A DNA stretch of 64,000 nt, taken from positions 15,793,092 to 15,857,091 of the forward strand of contig CP141143.1 of the NCBI GenBank assembly GCA_035235625.1, given 5' to 3'. A program made the position numbers and the translations under genes. The DNA is from Saururus chinensis. Taxonomy: Eukaryota > Streptophyta > Magnoliopsida > Piperales > Saururaceae. Positions 24,838 through 36,600 of this stretch are shown here, in pieces; position 1 is the stretch's first letter, and every line of letters begins with the position of its first letter. The notes under the pieces were generated by a model. It saw only the letters and a program-made list of their open reading frames with translations, was not told the DNA's origin and did no database searches.

Positions 24838-27800
24838 TGTCACGCCCCGGCACTGCCCGACCTGAGCTGAACCCGGTCCAGCGCATGGGGGCGACGAAAT
24901 TAAAAAACGATTAAAGAAATAGAGAAAGACTTATGCCTCACCTATGGGCGATCTAAAAAGTAGAGTTACACACTACTTTGAGCAAGAGTAAATAAGTAGA
25001 ACAAAATAGAACTTTAACTCTAAATTAATCGACAAGTCTTAAACCCACATACTAGTAATCCATAACCAACACACTTAGCTCAAAATAATGTCTCAAACAA
25101 ATCTAAAGACATAATATATCACAAGTCTGAAACAAGAACCACTCCACAAGGTGTTCTAACATCATAACAAAATAATCACAAAATATTCAAAGTCTAGAGG
25201 CCTCCACGCCTAATCCAAGCTCTCCCCGACCGTTCCTCATACAGAGGATCCTGTCCAACTGCATGTCATGCCATGCAGCCTCAAAACAAGACAAGAAAAG
25301 TAGGGTGAGTATAAAAACTGAATAATGGTTTGAATACAACTAATAATCAGAAAACACGACGACATAACAATGTAACAATTCAGATCCAAAATTTACATGT
25401 TATACCACTTTCTGATCATTTCCTTGCTAAACCCCCCTATAAAACTATAAACATAAGAGCTAACATGCATAAGACATATCGATGAAGTCAAAGTCATGAA
25501 TATTCAAGTTATAACATAACATGCATCTTACATAGATATTTGTTCATATCTACTAAAATCAAGCATGATAATCCCATAAATTACATAAGAAGTGACTTTC
25601 ACACCCTTTCTGATCATGCAACTATATCACATAAACCTACATAATAATGTCTCATTCGGATACTTTCTGATCATGCATTCATATCACATAAACTTGCATA
25701 ATAGTATCTCAACCACACAATTTTTTATTATGCATTTATATCACATAAACCTGCATAATGGTATCTCAACCACACAATTTCTGATTATGTATTCACATCA
25801 CATAAACCTGCATAATAGTGTCTCAATCATACAATTTCTGATTATGTATTCACATCACATAAACCTGCATAATAGTGTCTCAACCACATAATTTTTGATT
25901 ATGCATCCATATCACATCCTCATTCATCTTGCACGATAAACGTGTAAAACACATGATACACAATCATGCATAACATTCATAATTCACATGCATCAATACA
26001 TATGGTGAATGCCTCCATTAAGGAGTAAATACAAGTGTTGCCACACAGGCGAAACACAGTCAAGGCCATAAAGGTGAGACGTGGTCCATTTTCCACACAG
26101 GAAATAGAAGAGGGTTGGGGTTGTTAGCACCTAAGGTTGCTCGCCTTGGACAATCCTGACCAAGGATGTTCGATTGTCACACATAGTACAAAGCGTACCA
26201 CTCTGGATTCTTAGGGTCCAGATGACAATCATTATAATCTCATCCACAAGACAAGTACACAACTCGTCTCCACATAACTCAATTTAATTAGACTCAACAT
26301 GGGGAGTGTACATTTTCCACACTGGAACTTAAATCGAAAACATGTCCTTTCGGACGAACCAAGTTTTGATTAATTCACCAAGCGATTAATTCGGCACGCA
26401 GTCTCAATCATTGCATACAATCAATCAACTCTAATTAAACATTGGTAAAACTTCGTTCATGAATACCGATCCATGATGCATGATATCATGACACATCCGT
26501 GAGCAAGACCTATGTAGGTTCCAACACTTGGAACGTGCTCCCAATTAGTCCCCTCATGCATCATAATCAAGTATAATTAACTACAATTTCATAGTAGATT
26601 CCCCATATGTGTGTGCATTCATGCATATTCTAAGCACATGACCAATGCTTTGACATAAACTCATAATGCAATATACGCATGATTAAACACATTCAAAATG
26701 ATGATTCCTAATTGAAAACAAAGCAAAATCTAATATAAAGCTTAAATCCATCAATGTAAAATTGTACGCTCACTCCTACAAGCATGATTTTTTTTCTCCA
26801 CATTAAGCCATAACATAATTACATCAATTACCCATAAACCATTCTCATTATAAGAGAACACATCTCATTATTTTTCATATAATATCTTTGCTGGAAACAT
26901 ACTCTAATAACAAGAGTCCCAACATTCAAATGTTCAAAGTAATTCAATATCAACATGCACAATTATTAACATATAATATAATATTGCATAACAACACTTA
27001 AACCTAATTTATAAACCTCCATCATCAATTCCACACCTCCAGTAGCCTAATTTCAACATAACACACCTCCCATAACCATTAAATGAAGTAAGGACATTAA
27101 AATGAGCATAAATTTTCCAAAATAGCCAAACTGTTGTATAGCCGATTGATCGCCAACAAGGCAACTCGAGACCTTCTTCTCCATTTCGAAATTCAAAACC
27201 GAGGCTCCATTGAAGCAACTTAAAACCTTCATCTATATTTTCAAACACCATCAAAATTCCATCAAATATTCCAGAACACTAATTTAACTCCTAAGATGAA
27301 ACCCTAACAAATCGAAACAAGAGATTAACATATGATAAACTCACCATTAGAGCTCAAATCAAGCAAACCTATGCCAAATAAAACCATAAAAATAGAAATT
27401 TTTACCACAATAAAACTGAGATTTGAAGACCCATTACCTTCCTTCTTAGTTTGGTTTGGATTATACCTGCAATCTCTTCCAACACCTTCCAAAAACATGA
27501 TTTTTAAGTTAACACATATTTAAACTCGATTGAGCTTTGAAAAATCAAAAGTAAACCTTAGATCTAGAGCTTTGATAGCATAAAAATGAGATTTTGAAGA
27601 TTAGAGTTTGGAAAAGAAGAGCAAAAGAACAAGTTTGGGAAAACCCCAAAGATTAAGCTAAACTTAGTTCTAATCATTTTCCTTTTGGGCCTAATCGGGT
27701 CTTAGGCTCCAATCTCCTGGCTAAGCCTATTCCCAATTTGGGAATGACAACTTTTTTTTTAAGGAAGGGTTGGGCTATACCTAATTGAAATGTGGGGTAG

Positions 27801-28182
27801 AAATAATTTTTAACTAAAATTAGGAAATTTGATAATTTAACCCAAAATTAGGTCAAGACAAAATCTTAAATTTTTTATAGTATCTTCCATTGATGTTTGG
27901 GCCATTTTGGACCAAAAATCTTAATTTTGTCGATGGGGCCCACAGGGGGTCTCGTCAAACCCTAATTTTTAGAAAATTGGTGAAAAATAAAAAAAATGCT
28001 CAAAATTTAGATTTGACCCAAAATCACTTAAAACTCATAAATGTGAAGTTAATTTTGATTAAAACATTTAAAAACCCTATTTATTTTTAAAATCTTTCAA
28101 ATTTAATTAAAAAACGCTTAAACCACACGATAACCGATAAATAACATTAAAAATAATCCAGTTCAAGATGAGAGTCCTTACA
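24838..28182 (-). mobile_element. Solo LTR inserted in the gypsy integrase end
   Basis: 3345 bases. Plus-strand ends are TGTCACGCCCCGGCACTGCC and GAGAGTCCTTACA; on the minus strand it begins TGTAAGGACTCTCATC, close to the solo LTRs at 14375 and 54786. Flanks are CATCC (24833-24837) and CATCT (28183-28187), a 5-base target duplication with one change. It separates two halves of one gypsy coding region, proving it is younger than that element. Confidence 0.88.
25590..25915. repeat. 57-bp tandem array in the solo LTR
   Basis: The word GCATAATAG/GTGTCTCAA recurs with exact 57-base steps (about 25696, 25753, 25810 and 25867). 57 is a multiple of three, which explains the open frame 25592-25891; it is not a gene. 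Confidence 0.85.
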
Positions 28183-28790
28183 CATCTACATAAAAAAGGT
28201 ACTCCCTCAACTCCAAATGCTCGAAATCTAATATGTGAGATGGACTGGGTTGATACTTCCGAAGAAGTGACACGTGGAACACATTATGGATGTTTTCAAA
28301 CCAAGGAGGTAGAGCCACCCGATAAGCCATGATGCCAATACGCTCTATGATCTTGAATGAACCGATAAATTTAGGAGACAACTTGCCCCTTTGGCCAAAT
28401 CATACCACACCACGGGATGAAAATATTTTGAGAAATATATGATCACCCACATTAAACTCTAACTCTCGCTATCGTTTGTCAACATAGCTCTTTTGCCGAC
28501 TTTGTGCTATTTGCAACTTCTCCCGAATAAGTTAAATCTTCTCCACCGATTATTGCACAAGATCAGGAGGTAAGGAGATGTTCCTTGACCTCACTCGAAC
28601 AAAGGGGAGGTTGACACAAATGCCCATAAAATGTCTTAAATGGTGTCATCTTAATGCTTACTTGATAATTATTATTATAAGCAGAAGGTGATTCAGAAGG
28701 GCTAGCCCCTCACCCTTTTATGCCTGTTATAAGCAACATTGCCAAGAGGAGGCCAACTAGTCTTTGGTAGAGTGTAGAAAAAAGGCTACT

Positions 28791-29060
28791 TAACCCCCGA
28801 CTGGTAGTAGGGCCAAACCCATTCGAATCGTTGCATGGAGGTGCATCCCTTGCTCTACCATGATGGCTAAGGCCACTCTTACTAAAGTCAAGTAGGCCTC
28901 TAGCTAGTTACGGGGGAAGATGACATAGTTTGTGGGTCGTTGGGGTCTGGCTTGGGTCATTTAACCGGATCCGTTTCTTCTGGACCCGGCCAGGAGGATT
29001 TAAATTACCGTGCAAACCAATCAGTACTGCTTTAATTCAGCTTTCATCCATAAACGGTAG
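28791..29060. other. Boundary of the retroelement nest, nothing recognised
   Basis: No coding or repeat signature. The composition changes here from AT-rich retroelement DNA to the GC-richer promoter side of the EPL gene. Confidence 0.35.
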
Positions 29061-29073
29061 AAACGGTGAGGAA

Positions 29074-29134
29074 GGTGAGAGGCAATTTCACACGTGCGAA
29101 AAAGGACAGCAGCGGATTTAAATTTGCACGTGTG
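29074..29134 (+). promoter_or_regulatory. Double G-box block upstream of the EPL gene
   Basis: CACGTG at 29091-29096 and 29127-29132 flanks GGACAGC and GGATTTAAATT. The preceding GGTGAGAGGCAA and the order of all motifs match the block at 12345-12406 next to the PPR gene. It lies about 1.55 kb before the EPL start codon and about 0.6 kb before the likely transcription start. Confidence 0.6.
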
Positions 29135-29299
29135 ACAGCTCTGGCAAACTGTGTAGTTCGCGGCAAAAGGACGAATCTGTATAAAGCCGTCTTTTGGCGC
29201 TCTTGGATTAAAGACTAACAGCTCTAATTCGCGGAAATTAAACGTGTTTATGAACCAGATTCGCGGGCAACACGGAACGCAGCAAGCCTTGCAGGAGTG

Positions 29300-29760
29300 C
29301 ACGACCGTCAACTGGGCCCAACCGAGATCCAAATGGACCAAATTAACCCTAAATTCCCACGTCCGGGCCACGGTAGCCTCTCAATGCGAAATTACTCTTC
29401 CAACCGAAGCATAACGGCAGCTTCCTCGACAGTTGGAGGGTCCATTTCGTCAAATGCGCGGGCTTCCATTTCTCTTGTGGTCCTCCCTCTCGACGACCGT
29501 TAACGCAGAAGCGCACGCAGGGAGAAGGCGCTCACCGTTTGGTAACGGAAACTGGTAGCGTGAACTGGGGAAAAAATCGAGGGCCGAGTCCGAGACCACT
29601 TCTCGAGGAGGCGGCAGCAACAGCAGCAGCACTTAGCAGACCCGCGGGCACATTGATGTTCCCTCCTTTTCGACCTTCAAACCCTCCAAAACCTTTATAT
29701 TCCTCTCCCGTCCCCGACTTTCGCAAATTTCCATTTCGCGCTTCAATCCCCGAGCCCTAG
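29300..29760 (+). promoter_or_regulatory. Probable EPL promoter region
   Basis: The composition becomes GC-richer. TGGGCCCA at 29311-29318 is a site II-type element common in promoters of plant housekeeping genes. A weak TATA-like TTTATATT lies near 29695, followed by a C/T-rich stretch from about 29700 that suits a transcription start. The start position is inferred. Confidence 0.45.
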
Positions 29761-30044
29761 ATCGCCTGCCTCGCCCGTCGTCCCGCCCGGATCCGCCCGT
29801 CCCGCCGCCGCCTCTCCTCCCGGACTTCGATACCTCATCGTCCCCCTCGGCGCTCCTCCGGTGTTTGGGCGTTTCAGCTTGGGCGAAATTCAAAATTTGC
29901 CCAGGGCGCGATTTGTCCGCAGAGGGGGGACTTGCAGCTTGCTTGGCCGTGTGAAGCGAGTTTCTAGGGTTCATCCCACGCCTCTGGAGCTTGCCTGTCA
30001 CTGCTGCTATCAATTTGCTGCAATTAACGCACTGCGAGACAGAG

Positions 30045-30567
30045 GTAATCGATTGTGTAGGCTAGGGCATTGAAGCAATGTCGAGTTTTTGCTTCTCTAC
30101 TTGTTGAAACTGTTAGTGCTGGGTTTTGCTTCAGCCTCTGCGACTTCTGGGCACCTCCATTCACCAGCGAGCTGCTCTCGTGTTCTACTTATAGGTTCTC
30201 GTTCTCGTGACCTGTCCATTGCTCTTGAATCAGTGGCGTTCTGCTGTCGATTACTTTCCTTGCTCTTTATTAACATTTGCTCTGTTTTCGCATGCATGGC
30301 ATTTCCCTCGCGGAGTATAGAACGGCATCCAGTTTTAATTGTCTGTTCCGTGTTAATGTAGATGACGCGGGTGGGAAAAGGGGACGCTGCCAGATGGAGA
30401 TCGCAATACTTATAGTTCTTTACTAGTTGCTATCTTCTCGCAGTCTGATAATGTCGAACCTTTGTGTAGTTTAAGCTGGCTTTCGGTTGACTTTGTTAGA
30501 GCACGACCCCTGTCTTGTAATGCATTCGTTTCTATGTTCCTTCTTAATTCTGTATCTCGTGTTGCAG
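30045..30567 (+). other. Putative 5' UTR intron of the EPL gene
   Basis: GACAGAG followed by GTAATC at 30045 is a good donor, and GTTGCAG ending at 30567 is a good acceptor. Splicing them removes 523 bases of leader and leaves a first non-coding exon of roughly 29720-30044. An alternative is an unspliced leader; transcripts would decide. Confidence 0.5.
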
Positions 30568-30672
30568 TTAAAAGGCGCCTGATTGACTTTTGTTGAGCGT
30601 TGAGTCTGTGCAAGTATAATGGGGACAGCATGACTTTTGAGAGAAATTTGTTACAGCAGGAGATGTGCGGAC

Positions 30673-33600
30673 ATGAGTAGACTGTCATTTCGGCCTCGCC
30701 CCCTTGACATCCATAAGAAGCTCCCAATTGTAAAATCCATAAAAGAGTTTGAAGACGATGAGCCTACCAGTACTTCAACTCGTAATTCCCAGATTCTTCG
30801 TCAGGCAGCCGAGGCTGAGATCGAGGTAATATACTTCTTTCGAAGTTGTTAGAGCTCCCCACTCCTCTCTCGCTCTCTCTCATGTGTGTGTGTCTCGTTC
30901 TCATGTTTTTGCTGTCTAAATTTCTTTTCTCCATATAAATCTCGTTTTTACATATATGTTCTCATTTGAAGCGCTGCATATTCTGCAGATTTTAGCGACT
31001 ACTTCTTTTTACTTTCTGGTCTTGTTATTTGAAGGCGTAACATCATCATCATCACCATTATATGTACGACCGCCATTTTCTTTGTTTTTTGTACCTGTAA
31101 TTTAAGGTAGACACTCTATATCAGGGTGAAAGTTATTAAACTAATCAGCTTGGCCATAGTTGGCCAGGTTCAGATTAGCCATTGTACAGCTGGCCATTTG
31201 CTTGAATTTTTGTTTGCTAGAAATACTCATCTCATTATTATTTAGACAACATTTAGAGTAAAAACCATTTGATAACCTCGTTTTTTCTAATAAAAGAGAA
31301 AACATCTTTACTTAGCTTTAAGGTAGAGCTGCCCCTCTTGTGGCATAATTGGTTCCCTCATATAATAACACACTAATAAGTCACAAACAATTTTTTTTCT
31401 TCTGTTATATATGATATTCTCTCCCCCTGCCCACAGTCATTATCCCTGTTACAGATATGTAAAAAAGTGTGCTCCATATTTGGGTGCCTTTTGTTGTTAT
31501 GTTTAGGAACTAACTAATGTAAAATGTTATACTTTTAGTTGTATATTTAATTCTCCATGTATCAACAGAGTTGTATGAGATGGTTTATGATATGCATATA
31601 ATCACGTTGAACATGGTGGTATTAGTTCCCTTTTTTGGTTCATATTGTATAATTTTAATCGTTAAGCAAGGTTTACTGCATTTGTGCACTTGCAGCTACA
31701 ATTTGGTTTTCTTAGCACTGTAATGTGATGCTAATTACTTTCTAGAATATATGGTTCACAGGCATGTAATTTTTATGTAGAAAACATGATTCTTACTTGT
31801 AAAATATATAACAAATTAGGCAATTGCTCTTTCAGGTGCCTCATACTCCGAGCAAGAAACCTGCTGCCGAAATTCCAACACCACAATATGTTGTTGTCGA
31901 TACATATGAAAGAGATTATTCTCGCACTTTTGCACAACCAACATCATATTTACGAGGAAGGGGAGGTACCCAACTTCAGCTTCATTTTGTTTGCCAAAAA
32001 TCTTGTCATTCAGAGATTTAGTACCTTAAAAAAAATATGTACAGTATTTTTTTCTTTTTAATATGCAGCTAGGGCAGAGATTGGAGAGTTTGTTGAATAT
32101 GATCTGGACAATGAGGATGAGGACTGGCTGGAAGAATTTAACAATGAAAGAAAGATCCTTGCACCTGAAAGGTAATATGGCTTTCAAGATTTCTCTCCTA
32201 ATAAAAAATAAAGTCATTCACTTTTTGTGTGACCCTGGTGTTACATCTATTATTTATAGGGAAATGAGACACTGAATCTGTCTAAAAAAACCCTACACCT
32301 GGGTTTTGAGTGGGCAGAAAAAGTGGATCCCCTATTGTCATATGAATCCACTTTTCATTGTCCAATTAAAACCCAGGTGTAAGGTTTTGTTGGACAGATT
32401 CGGTGTAGGGTCAACAGTACCCTTATTTGTATGTTCCTTTGTAAACTTTTTCTGTTTGCTGCATATAAAGCAAAACAGCACCATAGTTGCATGGAAGTTG
32501 TTAGAGTTAGCTCAGTATGTTTTATATTGTTGGACAGATTATGATAACAAGTACTTTATTCTCGTAGTCCATTTTGCCAAAACTCTTTCATGTTAGACAC
32601 AAGTATTTGTCAGTGCAGGCTTGAGACCATTATTTTTAAATTGGAGGTTCTGGATCATAAGACTCGAGAAAGGGCAGGTGTCATAACATCTACTCTTGGT
32701 TCCCCAGTACCTATTCTTCTCCAGCTAGATGCTGCATTTGAGGTGAATTTTACTTTTATTTGAGAGTTAAATTGATGAAGCCATTTATGTTGTCCCTTAT
32801 TACTCTTTTCATTAATATTTATTGAGAAATAATCTGTTATCCTCTTTATTTTACCTCTTGTTGCAAATGTTAAATCCTTGACGAGTTCTTTGGATACTTT
32901 TTGGCAGTTTACAAAGTTTGTAGTTCATTAAGGTTGTAGCATGCTAGTGATCTTCACTCTTCTGATTTGTTATATTGTTCATATTTGATTTATCCATACT
33001 ATCACCTTTTCGTTTTTCTTCATTTTCTTTCATCTCGAGTGTCATGTTAGCACTTTTGGACTGGTAACTGTGACGAAGATGAAGTCTCCATGGATGTTTC
33101 TAGTAGCTTATGATTTCTGGGTTTCCTTATTTTTGCAGGCCTTGCAATTCCTTAATGTTAGATATGTAGTTCTGCAGTCTGTTTACAACTACTGGAAAGA
33201 AAAAGTGAGTGGCCATTTTGAACATCACACTTTATATTCCTGGAACTATTTTGATGTCTATGTCGTTATTTCTTTCATTCATCAGGGAATTTAATCCTAT
33301 GACACATAAAAATAATCTAGGTACAATAATGAATTATTATGATGCTCATATATGTTTTTGGCTTCTTGTAAATCAGCGAGAACAGTGGCAAAAGCCTATT
33401 CTACGGCGGTTGCAAGTGAGTAGTATTTTTGTTAATACTTGGAGGTTGTGTCAGTCTTTCTTTTATTTACCTGATATTGTAGAATGGCAATGCCTTGGCT
33501 CTGTTTTTCCACATGAATAATGGCTGGTGTTCTATAATCCTAATTTTTCAATAATTCATTAGGTCTGCGAATTATCTAAAAAAGTATGATTTTAGCAAAC

Positions 33601-36600
33601 CATACAAATTTTGTGAGAGTAACTAGTATTAAACTATCGCGAATTCTCCAAATCATAAATGCTGTATGACTGAGAGTGGTATTAGCATGTTTGAATGATT
33701 CATCGATCCTTGATTGAGAACTCCAATTAATTTTCTTACTTAGTGAATTAGAAATGCTAACAAATTTCAAGACAGTTGCTTTGTGTGTGGTATTGCATTG
33801 AACTTTGACAAATTGAAATGAAACATGAAATGGTTTAGGCTGGATGCGGAGATCATTATGTTTTCTACGTTGTTAACCAGACAATTAAGCAGATTGCTGA
33901 AAAGAGAATACGTGATATTGATCCATGAGTTGAAGGATTTTGAACATACAAGTGAGCATGAGGACATCAGCAGTAGCTAGTATGCCAATAGTGGACTCAC
34001 GAAGAAAATATTAATCAAAGGGTTTCCTTCTAGAGTATGCTATGGAAATCATGCTATTTGTGTTTTGCACCTTGGGGTTTAAGGGTTTGCCATTTTTGAA
34101 TTTTGGGATTGAAAAGGGATTTACACGAGTTTGAGAGTGAGGAGGGACGAAAGTGGAGGTGTGTTTACAAATTAGGGGAATCGACGAAGGAACTTGAGAG
34201 GAGTGTTGACGGAATGGTAGAAGCTTGGAGGAAGTTGAGGGAGAAGATAGATGAGGAGTGTTAGGAAGCATCTTGTACACATGCTGAAAGAAAATAGAAG
34301 GGGTAGGGTCATGTGATTAGAGAGGAGAGAGGAGAGAGGAAAGAGATGGAATTAAAACTAGTCCCCAATACTTCACTAACTGCAAATTGAGAGGCTGTCA
34401 TCATTTACATAGTTCTTGCCCCCTTAGTGGGCTCCCATATAACTTAAAAACAATCAATCACCACCATCCATCTTATGTAATCTAACACTTAATAAATGAC
34501 TTAAGCTAGACCAAGACTCCCTAATACAAACCATGGCAAGTAAACTAATGAACCATGCTAACCAATATACTAAGAAGACAATTAACTAACTAAATGAGAC
34601 TAAGTGCTGGCCATGAGGCTCAATAAGGTGGAGGCTATAAGGGAGAGGTGTGGGCTTTAGTAACAGGTCATAACAATTTGCAAGGGGGACGATTGGTATT
34701 TTGCAATCAGCACGCACCAATATAATTGAGTAGCAAGTTGTAAAAGGTGACTGACACCCGTTTGTTGCATGGGCCAAGGACTCATGGTTCATGTGTTCTA
34801 AGGGCAAATTACTAAAAGCTTGTATATTGCAGTTGATTACTTGCTAAAGAAACTGGTTGATAAGTTTTTTGAGATCTGAAGTGCGAGCTCGGACATTAAA
34901 ATTGTAGATCTTAAAATAATCATCAAATCCTAAAAGCTTAAGCTGATAGGAAGTGGGCAAACAGTTGATATGATCACTCTCTCACATATGAAGGCTTAAC
35001 AATATTCTGAATGGTACCGTGAACTGAACCTAGGACCTCGTGGGAGCTCTCACTCTGATAATTAGTAAGACAGGTTTTGTATGCTGAAAGTTTGAGCTGA
35101 TAAGGAAGGAATTTGGAATGCCTATTTATAGTTGACAAAGGTTTTCTGGTCATTCTCTTTATTGATGTCGGAAATGAATCCTTACATGTAAGGTGTTTAG
35201 GCTTTCATGGGTGTAATAGACTTCCTCATGTAGTATATCCATTAGTTGGCGGTTTTTTGTTTGAGGCGTTTTTGGTGGTTTTATGCTCGCAAAGTTTTGG
35301 TGACTTCGGTTTGAGAATTTTTGTTTGAAATTGGTATATGGATTCTTTAGATACCTCTTGCAGTGCTATTACCACGATGTTATCTAAAGTTAAAAAAAAA
35401 AGACCTTTCTCATTCTCTGGAACTTTTTTCGAGGATCCTCTCACAGTCATTGAGAAATATTTGTAACTTTAAACACGGTAAATTCTGACAGGACTGAAAG
35501 CAAAAGAAGCCTAAATAGGTGATAAAATTTAGGGCTAATGGTGAGGTTTTGCAGATTGGCTTTTTCATAGGCTTAAAATAGATGGCAGGAATCAGATGGA
35601 GATGGACTGTGTTGACATACTTGAAAATTCACTTGTTTAATAGGGATTTCTCTGAACTTACAGGATGAGGCGGGCTTCTATAATTTATATTGAATTTCAT
35701 AACAGGCTTTCTAAGTATAACTAGGACCTTGAAATTCGCCTATCTCAATTTTTACTCATTTGACAAAATATAAAAAATAATACAGTAGCAAAATTTGGAC
35801 ATTGTGCCTGATTTTGCATGACTAAAATGGTCATTTTTGGCTGTTGCAAAATGCTCACAGACTACAGTTGGGCAATTGATAACATGTTGTATGCTTTGAG
35901 ATTAAAGGCAAGTTGACTCTAGTTGAAGACCCTACTTGTGCTTAGCCTGTAGGTTTCACAGTGTAGATATTATACTCTTCCTGAAAACCTGACAAGTATT
36001 CAAAGAACTTAAGCTGAAGGTTATTCTCATAGTCAACTTCAATCTAAAATTCTTTGCATTTTTTCTGTTGCCAAGTTTCCAGGTTTTCCTTAACTTTTCT
36101 AAGAATTTGCAATCGTTAGCCACATATTTCAATTTTGCCAACTATCTTGTTGCTTGATAAATTGCTTCATCATTACACAGTATGATATTTGTAACTGCAT
36201 GACTTTTGAGAAGATTCACTTAGGCTAAATCTCTTCTTTTTTATTTCTCTTTAGCCACCTCCACCGGTGCATGATACAAATCCCTACAATGTATTCAGGC
36301 CAAGGGAGAAAGCTCACCGACTCCACACTAGGAGGGTAGGTGTTTGAGTTGTATATGTTATTATAAGCTGCTGTACTGATTGTAATGCTATGTTCTTACT
36401 TGACGCTAGTTCTAAAAGCAACTTCTGAGATCAACATGGTGAGATAGAATTTTATTCCTATTCTGTTAGATAGAAGCAAAGGTTTTTCTTACCATGGTAT
36501 TTGTTTTTTTTAGATGCAAAGGCGTGAGAACAATATCCAGTCCTTTGAAAAGCTTCGCCAGGTTTGCAGAATTATCTTTCCTGTACCATATTTCACTAAT

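Larger units (their letters stand above)
24660..28690 (-). pseudogene. Ty3/gypsy integrase C-terminus, interrupted
   Basis: The minus strand encodes the end of a gypsy polyprotein. From 28690 downward it reads pieces like MTPFKTFYG, then a linker ending KSYVDKR, then VGDHIFLK, SPKFIGSFKI and FHVSLLRKY: the late integrase region. A solo LTR (24838-28182) splits it. The reading resumes at 24837 with VRILDRKEKTLRHKVIPLVKV and ends near the polypurine tract at about 24650. Stop codons and small shifts occur (for example near 28470 and 24720), so it is dead. Reverse transcriptase, RNase H and gag were not found; the element is cut off near 28700-28790. Confidence 0.8.

Noticed and set aside
33416..36254. 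A separate gene inside the large EPL intron
   Set aside because: The frames (34011-34280, 34586-34807, 35113-35328) are short and unrecognised, and retroelement-like words occur nearby.
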